From an uncultured Leptolyngbya sp. (GTDB taxonomy: Bacteria; Cyanobacteriota; Cyanobacteriia; Phormidesmidales; Phormidesmidaceae), in the NCBI GenBank assembly GCA_937899365.1, contig CALBPH010000506.1, positions 1-6,062 of the forward strand: 6,062 bases of DNA. Reading direction: 5' to 3'. Position numbers and translations under genes: made by a program. Shown here one piece after another: positions 1 through 5,318 of this stretch. The notes under the pieces are model-generated. The model was not told the DNA's origin. It ran no database searches and saw only the letters and a list, made by a program, of their open reading frames with translations. How positions within the stretch are numbered: the first letter of the stretch is position 1; the number at the start of each line of letters is the position of its first letter.

Positions 1-173
1 CAATTTATAAACTTTTTTATTAATCATGCCCATTGTTTAATCTTTTTAAATTTTCTTTTCCACCCTTCTCAATTTGTTTTTGGTTTTTTCGCCACGGCAC
101 GTAGGTAGTCTATGTGCTTAAAGCTACAGCGCTTCGATTTTCCATGACGAGTACAACGTCAGGCTCAAATAGG
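1..173. other. AT-rich spacer with no supported gene
   Basis: This stretch lies downstream of the pentapeptide-repeat gene. Positions 1-95 are dominated by T-runs on the plus strand and are much richer in A+T than the coding sequence that follows. I found no convincing gene. On the minus strand an ATG at 31-33, with a second in-frame ATG at 25-27, opens a frame that stays open for its 11 codons to the window edge. That could be the start of a further minus-strand gene, but 11 codons cannot show it. Near the stop codon of the pentapeptide gene, positions 142-163 can form a small hairpin (TGACG with CGTCA, loop of 7) without a U-tract on the minus-strand transcript. Confidence 0.5.
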
Positions 174-683
174 CTAGTCGTCACACCCCAAACTTTCGCG
201 AGTGGTAATCCCAGTCACAGGGTTTACACCATCCGCCCGTTCGCACAGATATTTGACTTGAAACCGGTCAATAATGCTGTAAGAAAAGTCGGCCCCCGTA
301 ATGTCCACCTCAGCAAAGGTGCTGCTGGTCATGAGGGCGTCGTTGATAATAGCGTTGGTCAGATCCGACCCCGTAAACTCCACTCGGTCAGCAAACGCTT
401 CTGACAGATTAGCGCCGGTGAGGTCGGAGCGAATAAATTGGGCTTTGGTCAGAATGGTGGCGCTTAGATCTGCACCTCGAAAGTTAGCGTCTCGTACCTG
501 GGCGGCGGCCAGGGATGTACCTGATAAATCGGCATCTTCAAAGTCGCGGCCGGTGAGGTCTGTCAGGGTGTAGTTGATGATTCCTGACTCTGCGATCGCA
601 ACCCCAGGCAGCATAGTCAGAATCAGGGCAAACGCCACAACCATACCCACCAGTCCGCTCCTAAACCGCTGCCACCTGACCAT
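174..683 (-). CDS. exported pentapeptide-repeat protein, thylakoid-lumen type
   Basis: The 169-aa product begins with a Sec-type signal peptide: basic residues at 3-8 (VRWQRFR region), a hydrophobic core at about 10-27, and an AIA/ES cleavage site after residue 31. It has no twin arginine. The mature part of about 138 aa carries A(D/N)LxX-type pentapeptide repeats from about residue 42 to 137 (ADLSG, ANFRG, ADLSA, SDLTG, ANLSE, SDLTN, ADFSY). Such repeats fold as a right-handed quadrilateral beta helix. The C-terminal segment has two cysteines, C147 and C167, around a GVNPVTG..TRESLGC motif. From memory this tail resembles cyanobacterial and plant lumenal pentapeptide proteins (TL15/TL17-like), where the cysteines may form a disulfide. 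The molecular function of that family is unknown. The start is well supported: AGGAG lies 6 nt before the ATG. The gene follows the 684-aa receptor gene by 94 bp, with a GC-rich hairpin between, so separate transcription is plausible. I am sure of the family and export, and less sure of the lumen over the periplasm. Confidence 0.9.
   Translation of the reverse strand: MVRWQRFRSGLVGMVVAFALILTMLPGVAIAESGIINYTLTDLTGRDFEDADLSGTSLAAAQVRDANFRGADLSATILTKAQFIRSDLTGANLSEAFADRVEFTGSDLTNAIINDALMTSSTFAEVDITGADFSYSIIDRFQVKYLCERADGVNPVTGITTRESLGCDD
592..599. repeat. HIP1 octamer GCGATCGC
   Basis: This is the highly iterated palindrome of many cyanobacterial genomes, here in the signal-peptide coding part of the pentapeptide gene (Ile-Ala codons before the cleavage site). 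The flanks make it TGCGATCGCA. Confidence 0.85.
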
Positions 684-689
684 ACAATT

Positions 690-694
690 CTCCT
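690..694 (-). promoter_or_regulatory. Shine-Dalgarno site of the pentapeptide-repeat gene
   Basis: On the minus strand the sequence reads AGGAG, 6 nt before the ATG at 683. It is the only strong ribosome binding site in the window, and it fixes this start over the internal methionines at residues 14 and 24, which lie inside the signal peptide. Confidence 0.75.
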
Positions 695-710
695 GTCTGC
701 TGCAGCTCTC

Positions 711-716
711 ATCATA
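711..716 (-). promoter_or_regulatory. possible -10 box for the pentapeptide-repeat gene
   Basis: The minus strand reads TATGAT here, which would place transcription start near 704 and give a leader of about 20 nt carrying the Shine-Dalgarno site. No -35 hexamer is recognisable at the usual distance; the bases there are GC-rich. This is a weak candidate. Read-through from the upstream receptor gene is the alternative. Confidence 0.25.
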
Positions 717-735
717 GGTGAATTTAGCAGGCTCC

Positions 736-760
736 GGGGGCTGCCACAGTCAGCACCCCC
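736..760 (-). terminator. GC-rich hairpin after the 684-aa receptor gene
   Basis: On the minus-strand transcript GGGGGTGC pairs with GCA-G-CCCCC: 5 bp, one bulged G, then 3 bp, with an 8-nt loop. It begins 18 nt after the receptor stop codon. No U-tract follows (the next bases are GGAGCCTGC), so it is not a classical intrinsic terminator. It could still stop or pause transcription, or protect the mRNA 3' end. Confidence 0.4.
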
Positions 761-777
761 ACCCATAATCCGCCCGA

Positions 778-2832
778 CTAGGTACCCCCAGGGGTAGATG
801 TATCGTCGGCACGATTGGCGCTATTCGAAGCCCAGACATCCTCACTTAGACTTAGACCCGGATCTAAATTGGCATCAGGAGATAGGTCTGCAATCGCCGT
901 ATCCAATGAGCGCAGGTCGTCATCCGGACTCGCATTTGGCGTGAACTCATCTATCCCTAGGGATGACTGCGGAGCTTGTAGGCTAGGCTCTTGGCCAATG
1001 TCAGGCATCAGCATGTCCGACCGCTGCAAGTCACCCCACAGCATGTCTGACACCTGTTTTGCATCCTGATTTAGGGTGTGGGTGATGGTCTCAATTTCCG
1101 CCAGGATTTGGGTAATGGTTTGGGCGGCGGTCACCATAGCCTGGGACTGCGCCAGGGTGGCCTGTCTGGCCTGGGTAACATCGTTGGTTTGATGCTGTAG
1201 CTTTTCCAGGGAATATTGCTGGCGGTTATAGGCCTTGAGGTTAGCCACATCGCTAATCAGCTGGGTTAATAGCACCTGAGACTGGGCTTTGTCAGGGGCA
1301 TCATCAAGGACATTAGTTAAGGCCAGAATACGCTGATCGAGCGAATTAAACAGTTCGGTTGATTCAGTTTCCGACGGAATGCTCTCTAAAAATCCCCCCA
1401 GGGTTTGGGCCAGGGTAAACAGCGCATCTAAGCGACTGTCTACGGATTTGTACTCGTTAGACTGTTCGGTGAGCTGCTGCTGCACCTTTTGAATCAAAGC
1501 TTTCTGCTCACTGGCCTCTTCGTCAATCTGGGCTGTAAATGCCAAGAACTTCTCCGTCACCTGATCTGCATGCAAATTGCTTTGGGCGATGGTTTCCTCA
1601 TGGCGACGGATAGTCTCCTGGTGCAAATTCAGCTGGTTGAGCAAATTAAAAAACGATAGGGATAGCTGCTCTAGTTCGTCATGCTGGGTAGACGACGCTA
1701 GCAGAGCCTGCTCCGTGCTGGCAAACTGGTTGCCCTGGAGCAAGATAGGTTTTATCCGCTGATTTAGCTTTCTGATCGCCAAAAAGACCACCGTTGCCAA
1801 CAGCAGCCCCATGAGACCAGTGGTGACCGCAGCAATGGTAACGATTCGCCCAAATATGGCTTTATAGGGGACAAAGCCAAATAGCAGCCAGTCTTGACCT
1901 GGGACCATCGAGTAGGCCCAATAGCCCGCATCTTCCCGAACAAAGCCAGGGGCATCAGACTCAATCTGGGACCAAATCGCGGCTAGACCACTAATGTCTT
2001 GATAGGTTTGGGCATCGCTGGCAGGGTTGGCGGGATTGGCAATCACCTGCCCCGACCGTGTGACCAACAAAAAATTGCCCGCCTGCTGAAACACAACATC
2101 GTCCAGCAAATTGCTCAAATAGGCGCTGTCAATATCCACCAGTGTGGAGCCTAGCCAGGTGCCATCACTATTAAACAGAGGATAGTAGTAGGTGAGTAGA
2201 CGGCTGGCCGTGTCTTGGTAGGGCTCGGTCCACACACTGACCTGGGGTTCAAAATAGTCCTCGTAGCGCTGGCTTTCAGGGTAAAACTCCCCCTCATCAT
2301 CGGCAAAATCTTCGTAGCGGATAGCCTCTGGATTAGCGAGGCTGGCGGAATAGTAGGGAAATAGCCAGGGCTGATCGACAATGATGCCATTTTCGCCCTG
2401 GGCCAACCCCAGCCCCACCACAAATTCTGGACGACGCTCAAACAGCTTGAGGACCAACTCTCGGTAGGTGTCAGGAAACTGAGCCTGGCGTTCGTGCAGG
2501 GTGGTGGCACTTACCCCCAGGCTGTAGGCCAGGGTTTCAGCTGATTCTGTTACGGATGCGATCGCATTAACCTTACTATCAATACTGCTGCGGACCTGAT
2601 CCTCAGCCTGTCGCTTTAGCATCTCACTAAACAGAAAGGCCATGCCGCCCATGCCCGCCAGGGCCCCCAGCATGATCATCCAAAACAGTCGTCCGCCAAA
2701 TGAGTTGAGTCGCAGCCAGCGCTTGACGGTGCCCATTACACCCGGCTTTTGAAACGCTGTCGCAGACGAATACTGAAGGCTGGTGGCAGGGGATGGTAAC
2801 GGGTCAGAGGTTGGCAACTTTAAGGGGGGCAT
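778..2832 (-). CDS. Cache/HAMP transmembrane receptor-like protein without known output domain
   Basis: The 684-aa protein has a cytoplasmic Pro/Ser-rich N-terminus (1-45), a membrane helix (about 48-70), an extracytoplasmic double-Cache-like sensor (about 75-325), a second membrane helix (about 329-352), a HAMP-like segment (about 353-405) and a long Gln/Leu-rich helical, probably coiled-coil, region (about 405-600). It ends in an acidic low-complexity tail (609-684). Cache hallmarks are WLFPYYS (156-162), WTEPYQD (201-207), the Y(Y)PLF...DGTWLG strand turn followed by LVDID (215-235), and the membrane-proximal YWAYSMVPGQDWLLFGFVPY. The HAMP call rests on P362 and DELEQLSLSFFNLL (385-398). 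Cache domains typically bind small ligands such as amino acids or carboxylates; the ligand here is unknown. There is no kinase, GGDEF/EAL, cyclase or conserved chemoreceptor tip, so signalling through a partner protein is an inference. The long start is preferred over Met33 (position 2736) because the upstream paralogue has a similar Pro/Ser-rich N-terminal extension. No Shine-Dalgarno is visible. It is a tandem paralogue of the interrupted gene upstream. Confidence 0.85.
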   Translation of the reverse strand: MPPLKLPTSDPLPSPATSLQYSSATAFQKPGVMGTVKRWLRLNSFGGRLFWMIMLGALAGMGGMAFLFSEMLKRQAEDQVRSSIDSKVNAIASVTESAETLAYSLGVSATTLHERQAQFPDTYRELVLKLFERRPEFVVGLGLAQGENGIIVDQPWLFPYYSASLANPEAIRYEDFADDEGEFYPESQRYEDYFEPQVSVWTEPYQDTASRLLTYYYPLFNSDGTWLGSTLVDIDSAYLSNLLDDVVFQQAGNFLLVTRSGQVIANPANPASDAQTYQDISGLAAIWSQIESDAPGFVREDAGYWAYSMVPGQDWLLFGFVPYKAIFGRIVTIAAVTTGLMGLLLATVVFLAIRKLNQRIKPILLQGNQFASTEQALLASSTQHDELEQLSLSFFNLLNQLNLHQETIRRHEETIAQSNLHADQVTEKFLAFTAQIDEEASEQKALIQKVQQQLTEQSNEYKSVDSRLDALFTLAQTLGGFLESIPSETESTELFNSLDQRILALTNVLDDAPDKAQSQVLLTQLISDVANLKAYNRQQYSLEKLQHQTNDVTQARQATLAQSQAMVTAAQTITQILAEIETITHTLNQDAKQVSDMLWGDLQRSDMLMPDIGQEPSLQAPQSSLGIDEFTPNASPDDDLRSLDTAIADLSPDANLDPGLSLSEDVWASNSANRADDTSTPGGT
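2558..2565. repeat. HIP1 octamer GCGATCGC
   Basis: This copy lies in the sensor coding region, covering the Ala-Ile-Ala codons of VNAIASVT (residues 90-92). It occupies the same codons as the copy at 4625-4632 in the paralogue. Confidence 0.85.
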
Positions 2833-2845
2833 ATGGGCGAAGCGA

Positions 2846-2957
2846 CAGCTTTTTCTGTAGGAACAACGTCAGCACCTGTTTACCAGCTGCTAATACGTCT
2901 CGATTATAAGCCTGGAAATCAAACTTACTTTTCAGCTTTTTAGAAAAAACGTCAGCA
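2846..2957. repeat. imperfect direct repeat pair flanking the receptor promoter
   Basis: CAGCTTTTT, a variable spacer, then AACGTCAGCA occurs at 2846-2874 (spacer of 10 nt) and again at 2933-2957 (spacer of 6 nt). Read on the minus strand, each unit is TGCTGACGTT, spacer, AAAAAGCTG. The two units bracket the TATAAT at 2903-2908, one upstream and one in the leader. This arrangement would suit paired regulator sites, but a small local duplication would look the same. Confidence 0.5.
2903..2908 (-). promoter_or_regulatory. -10 box TATAAT upstream of the 684-aa receptor gene
   Basis: The minus strand has a perfect TATAAT here. It would start transcription near 2896, giving a leader of roughly 64 nt to the ATG at 2832. 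No good -35 hexamer sits 16-19 bp upstream, so the promoter may depend on an activator or an alternative sigma factor. It suggests that the intact receptor gene can be expressed apart from the broken copy. Confidence 0.45.
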
Positions 2958-3036
2958 TATAAACATACAGATTTTCACCGTACGTTATCTAGAAAAGTCA
3001 TGTCCCCCTTAGAAGAGGTATAGTTAGCCCCTCATA

Positions 3037-3058
3037 CATACACACCCCATACACACCC
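3037..3058. repeat. two perfect tandem copies of CATACACACCC
   Basis: Two adjacent 11-bp units lie in the spacer between the two receptor genes, preceded by a partial CATA unit. This is a short tandem repeat of the kind that expands by slippage. No function is implied. Confidence 0.8.
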
Positions 3059-4035
3059 GCAAATCGGCGATGCCCCCCAACCCAATGGCCCTATTCCGAA
3101 ATCGCCCCTGCCCTTAGCACCAGCGCCGTCGAAATCTGTTCAATTTTTTCCAGTAATTCGACAATGGGCTGGGTCGCACCAACAATGTGGTGCGACGATG
3201 TAGCCGCCGATTGCCCAGCCTGGGCAATATTATTTGTCTGTTGTTGCAGACTATCCAGGGAAGGCCATCGCCGATCTTGGGCCTTGAGAGCAATGACATT
3301 CTTGGCCAGCTGACCCGCTAGCCTGTGCAGTTGTTCATGTGACTCAGCCGTTATCCCCGCCTCTAGGCAATGGGTCAGGGTCTCAACCTGCTGTTCCAAA
3401 ACAGCCAGCGTTTCTCCAGAGTGGGCCGGAACACGTCTCAGCTCTCCAGCCAGGGCCCGTCCCAGGGTATTCAAGGCATCGAGTTGAATATCCACCGATT
3501 GAGAATCGTTCACGACCTTAGCCATGAGCTCCTGCGCATCCCGCAGCAGCACCTGCTGCTCACCGGCCTGCTGGCTCAGTCGCTCTGTAAACCCGATAAA
3601 CTGCTCGGAAACCTGATCAGAATGGCGGGTCTCGTTTTTAATTTTTTGCTCGTGGCGACGAATGGTCTCCTCATTTAAGTTGAGCTGCTCCAGCATATTA
3701 AAAAAGGCCAGGGATAGCTGATTCAAGTCATCCTGCTGATCCCACTGGGCTAGGAGCATAGCATCGGTTTGGGCCAGCTGGTTACACTGGTTGAGGACGG
3801 GTCGCAGACGACGATTGAGACTGCGCACGGCTAAGAACGTAGCGATTGAAAGCAGGGCCACCACCAGGGCCGCTGCTCCCAAGGTAATCAGGGCAACCCG
3901 GTTAAATACCGCTGCATAGGGTACAAAACCAAAGACAAGCCATTCCTGCCCGGGCACGACGGCATAGGCCCAGTAGCCGTTTTCTCCTTCTAAAAATCCT
4001 GTGCCATCCGGGTCTACCTGCTGCCATAGATCACG

Positions 4036-4890
4036 CTAGTCGCGGATATCTTCATAGGGTTTCAGATTGTTGTCAGGGTTGGCTGGGTCTGCAATGACGA
4101 TGCCCGAACGGGTCAAAAGGGTAAAGCTCCCCAGCTGACGAAAGACAGGCTTGTTTAGGAGTTCACTTAAGTAGTTACCATCAACATCCACCAGCGCTGT
4201 GCCTAACCAACGGCCATCGTTGGCAAATAGGGGCAAATAATAGGTTAAAAGCCGACCGGTCTCTTGCTGATAGGGTTCTGTCCAAACAGCGGTCTGACTT
4301 ACAAAATAGTCGCGGTATCGATCGCTGTCAGGATAAAATTCGCCCACATCGTCGGCAAAGTCTTCGTAAAGTACAGACTGATCGCTGTTGCTGCCCTCTG
4401 CGATGGGCGTCACCGAATAATAGGGAAATAGCCATGACTGATTGGGGAGAATACCATTTTCTCGCTGCCCCAGACCCAGACCCGTGACAAATTCTGGACG
4501 TCGTTCAAACAGCTGTAGCGTTAGCTCTCGATAGGTGTCGGCATATTGCGCCTGCCGTTCGTGCAGGGTGGTGGCGCTTACCCCCAGACCAGAGGCCAAG
4601 GTTTCTGCGGCTGTCGTCACCGATGCGATCGCATTCACCTGACCGTCAAGGGTACTGCGCACCTGGTCTTCCGCCTGGTACTTAATCATCTCACTAAAGA
4701 GAAAGGCCATGCCCCCCACTCCGGTCAGGGCACCCACCATGATCATCCAAAACAGTCGCCCACCAAACGTATTTAGCTGCAGCCACCGCACTAAGATGCG
4801 TTTTGGGCTTTGCTTTTTTGAACTTGGAGGTGACTTTTGGTTCTTATCAGGAATCAACTTGGGAGATACTAATGGGTTGGAGGAAGGCAT
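4036..4890 (-). CDS. N-terminal fragment of the interrupted receptor, as translated to the amber codon
   Basis: If the TAG is obeyed, the product is 284 aa: a signal-anchor helix and about three quarters of the extracytoplasmic sensor, ending at KPYEDIRD. It would lack the membrane-proximal Cache strands, the second membrane helix and every cytoplasmic segment. It could therefore not signal as a receptor, though it might still bind ligand or pair with the intact paralogue. This entry is the 5' part of the pseudogene entry, not a separate gene. Confidence 0.45.
   Translation of the reverse strand: MPSSNPLVSPKLIPDKNQKSPPSSKKQSPKRILVRWLQLNTFGGRLFWMIMVGALTGVGGMAFLFSEMIKYQAEDQVRSTLDGQVNAIASVTTAAETLASGLGVSATTLHERQAQYADTYRELTLQLFERRPEFVTGLGLGQRENGILPNQSWLFPYYSVTPIAEGSNSDQSVLYEDFADDVGEFYPDSDRYRDYFVSQTAVWTEPYQQETGRLLTYYLPLFANDGRWLGTALVDVDGNYLSELLNKPVFRQLGSFTLLTRSGIVIADPANPDNNLKPYEDIRD
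4625..4632. repeat. HIP1 octamer GCGATCGC
   Basis: It lies in the interrupted receptor gene over the Ala-Ile-Ala codons of VNAIASVT, exactly homologous to the copy at 2558-2565. It was therefore probably present before the duplication. Confidence 0.85.
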
Positions 4891-4910
4891 AGAAATATTT
4901 CAATAGAGAA

Positions 4911-4938
4911 CATATAGAAGTGGTTCGATCTCTGACCA
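4911..4938 (-). promoter_or_regulatory. candidate promoter of the interrupted receptor gene
   Basis: On the minus strand TGGTCA (4933-4938) and TATATG (4911-4916) are 16 bp apart, each matching 4 of 6 consensus bases. Transcription would start near 4904, about 14 nt before the ATG at 4890. The short leader without a Shine-Dalgarno fits the lack of a visible ribosome binding site. The evidence is only moderate hexamer matches. Confidence 0.3.
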
Positions 4939-4942
4939 GAGA
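4929..4942. promoter_or_regulatory. inverted repeat TCTCTG-AC-CAGAGA, possible operator
   Basis: Perfect 6-bp arms surround a 2-bp centre and overlap the proposed -35 hexamer of the receptor promoter. A dimeric regulator bound here would block that promoter. No known regulator consensus is recognised. Confidence 0.35.
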
Positions 4943-5141
4943 ACAGTTACCGCTAATACTTACTGCTCCTATCCTTGAGATAAATCAGCGTTGGCGTGGG
5001 CTTCTTAGTATCAGCTTTACCGTATAAATACTTAACCTTTAAAGACCGACAAAGAACATGAGAGAACTTTCATTAAAAAGTCCCTGTCATAAAATCTTCT
5101 CTATCAGGTCATTACAAGTTTTTTATGGAACATTCGACCTG

Positions 5142-5147
5142 TATAAA
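5142..5147 (+). promoter_or_regulatory. possible -10 box for the cytochrome gene
   Basis: TATAAA is preceded directly by TG, as CCTGTATAAATTG. There is no clear -35. Transcription would start near 5154, giving a leader of about 165 nt that contains the 7-bp hairpin and the whole MITE-like element. A similar GTATAAATA lies at 5022-5030. Confidence 0.3.
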
Positions 5148-5168
5148 TTGTCGCTGGGCCTATGGCTT

Positions 5169-5191
5169 GCGTTGAAACACTCCGTCAACGC
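5169..5191 (+). other. perfect 7-bp hairpin, terminator- or attenuator-like
   Basis: GCGTTGA (5169-5175) and TCAACGC (5185-5191) form a perfect stem with a 9-nt loop, followed by TAATTTTTCC. On the plus strand this resembles a weak intrinsic terminator, but the T-run begins 3 nt after the stem and is only 5 long. TCAACGC could instead pair with GCGTTG at 5203-5208, the left end of the MITE-like element. Confidence 0.45.
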
Positions 5192-5192
5192 T

Positions 5193-5201
5193 AATTTTTC
5201 C
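5193..5201. repeat. left 9-bp direct repeat AATTTTTCC
   Basis: It abuts the left end of the MITE-like element and is identical to 5293-5301. It is read as one half of a target-site duplication. Confidence 0.65.
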
Positions 5202-5292
5202 GGCGTTGCTGACCCTTGGTATGAATTTATCTGGTAACCACCGGCATGTCGCATATCTTACAGCTCGGTTCATACCCTAAATCAGCAACGGC
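5202..5292. mobile_element. MITE-like element with terminal inverted repeats
   Basis: This 91-bp segment has imperfect terminal inverted repeats of 24 bp (18 of 24 matching). The left end (5202-5225) contains CGTTGCTGA and GGTATGAA; the right end (5269-5292) contains TTCATACC and TCAGCAACG. The matches form 9-bp and 8-bp blocks around a 5-bp mismatched stretch. The interior is 43 bp with no coding capacity. Perfect 9-bp copies of AATTTTTCC abut both ends (5193-5201 and 5293-5301), as expected of a target-site duplication. A non-autonomous element mobilised by a full-length transposase elsewhere in the genome is the simplest reading, with an IS remnant as the alternative. It lies 26 bp before the cytochrome start codon, so as RNA it would form a long stem in the leader. 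Confidence 0.65.
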
Positions 5293-5301
5293 AATTTTTC
5301 C
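5293..5301. repeat. right 9-bp direct repeat AATTTTTCC
   Basis: It abuts the right end of the MITE-like element and is exactly 100 bp from its partner. It ends 17 bp before the cytochrome start codon. Confidence 0.65.
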
Positions 5302-5318
5302 CATTCACCCACCGTTCA

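Larger units (their letters stand above)
3091..4890 (-). pseudogene. Cache/HAMP receptor-like gene interrupted by an in-frame TAG
   Basis: One frame runs from the ATG at 4890 to the TAG at 3091-3093. It spans 599 codons and is broken only by TAG at codon 285 (4036-4038). Before the stop: Pro/Ser/Lys-rich N-terminus (1-35), membrane helix (about 45-67) and most of the Cache sensor, including WLFPYYS, WTEPYQQ and DGRWLG..LVDVD. After the stop the same frame continues with RDLWQQ..GTGFL..GENGYWAYAVVPGQEW, which aligns without gaps to the 684-aa paralogue. Then come the second membrane helix (about 328-355), a HAMP-like segment (about 355-405) and a helical region to residue 599. The stop aligns with Leu283 of the paralogue. 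The proximal sensor is about 79% identical to the paralogue (98/124 by hand); the cytoplasmic half is clearly more diverged. The frame ends near paralogue residue 595, so it lacks the acidic tail. No other lesion is visible, which implies recent inactivation, amber read-through, or a sequencing error. No Shine-Dalgarno precedes the start. Confidence 0.8.
4891..5318. other. divergent intergenic region with a mobile-element-like insertion
   Basis: These 428 bp separate the minus-strand interrupted receptor from the plus-strand cytochrome gene. From left to right they hold a candidate minus-strand promoter with an overlapping inverted repeat (4911-4942), two GTATAAAT boxes on the plus strand (near 5022 and 5141), a 7-bp hairpin (5169-5191), and a MITE-like element with flanking direct repeats (5193-5301). 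The heptamer AGAGAAC occurs three times (4905, 4938, 5061). A 59-codon plus-strand frame (5058-5237) is not accepted as a gene. Confidence 0.6.

Noticed and set aside
1..33. Start of a further minus-strand gene at the window edge (M-G-M-I-N-K-K)
   Set aside because: Only 11 codons are visible, in very AT-rich sequence, with no Shine-Dalgarno.
142..163. Intrinsic terminator after the pentapeptide gene
   Set aside because: The stem is short (TGACG/CGTCA plus an outer CC/GG with a bulge), and no U-tract follows on the minus-strand transcript.
114..404. 96-codon plus-strand frame antisense to the pentapeptide gene
   Set aside because: It is mostly the complement of a clear pentapeptide-repeat gene, and the protein has no recognisable features.
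2151..2510. 119-codon minus-strand frame inside the intact receptor gene
   Set aside because: It is in another frame of a gene with strong domain evidence. Its protein shows no family features and is rich in residues typical of out-of-frame translation.
3037..3058. CRISPR-like repeat
   Set aside because: There are only two 11-bp units, directly adjacent with no spacers. It is a simple tandem repeat.
3091..3957. Independent 288-aa gene starting at a GTG at 3957
   Set aside because: The GTG is a Val codon inside the conserved AVVPGQEW Cache segment, and the same frame continues upstream to the amber stop with homology to the paralogue. No start signal is seen, and the product would begin in the middle of a sensor domain.
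5058..5237. A 59-codon plus-strand frame starting MRELSLKSPC and ending WYEFIW, upstream of the cytochrome gene
   Set aside because: It has no Shine-Dalgarno and no recognisable family, and it reads through both the 7-bp hairpin and the left arm of the MITE-like element. An open frame of this length can occur by chance in a 428-bp spacer.
5202..5292. tRNA-like gene, suggested by GGTTCATACC resembling a T-arm
   Set aside because: There is no acceptor stem, D-arm or anticodon arm. The paired blocks are the terminal inverted repeats of the MITE-like element.
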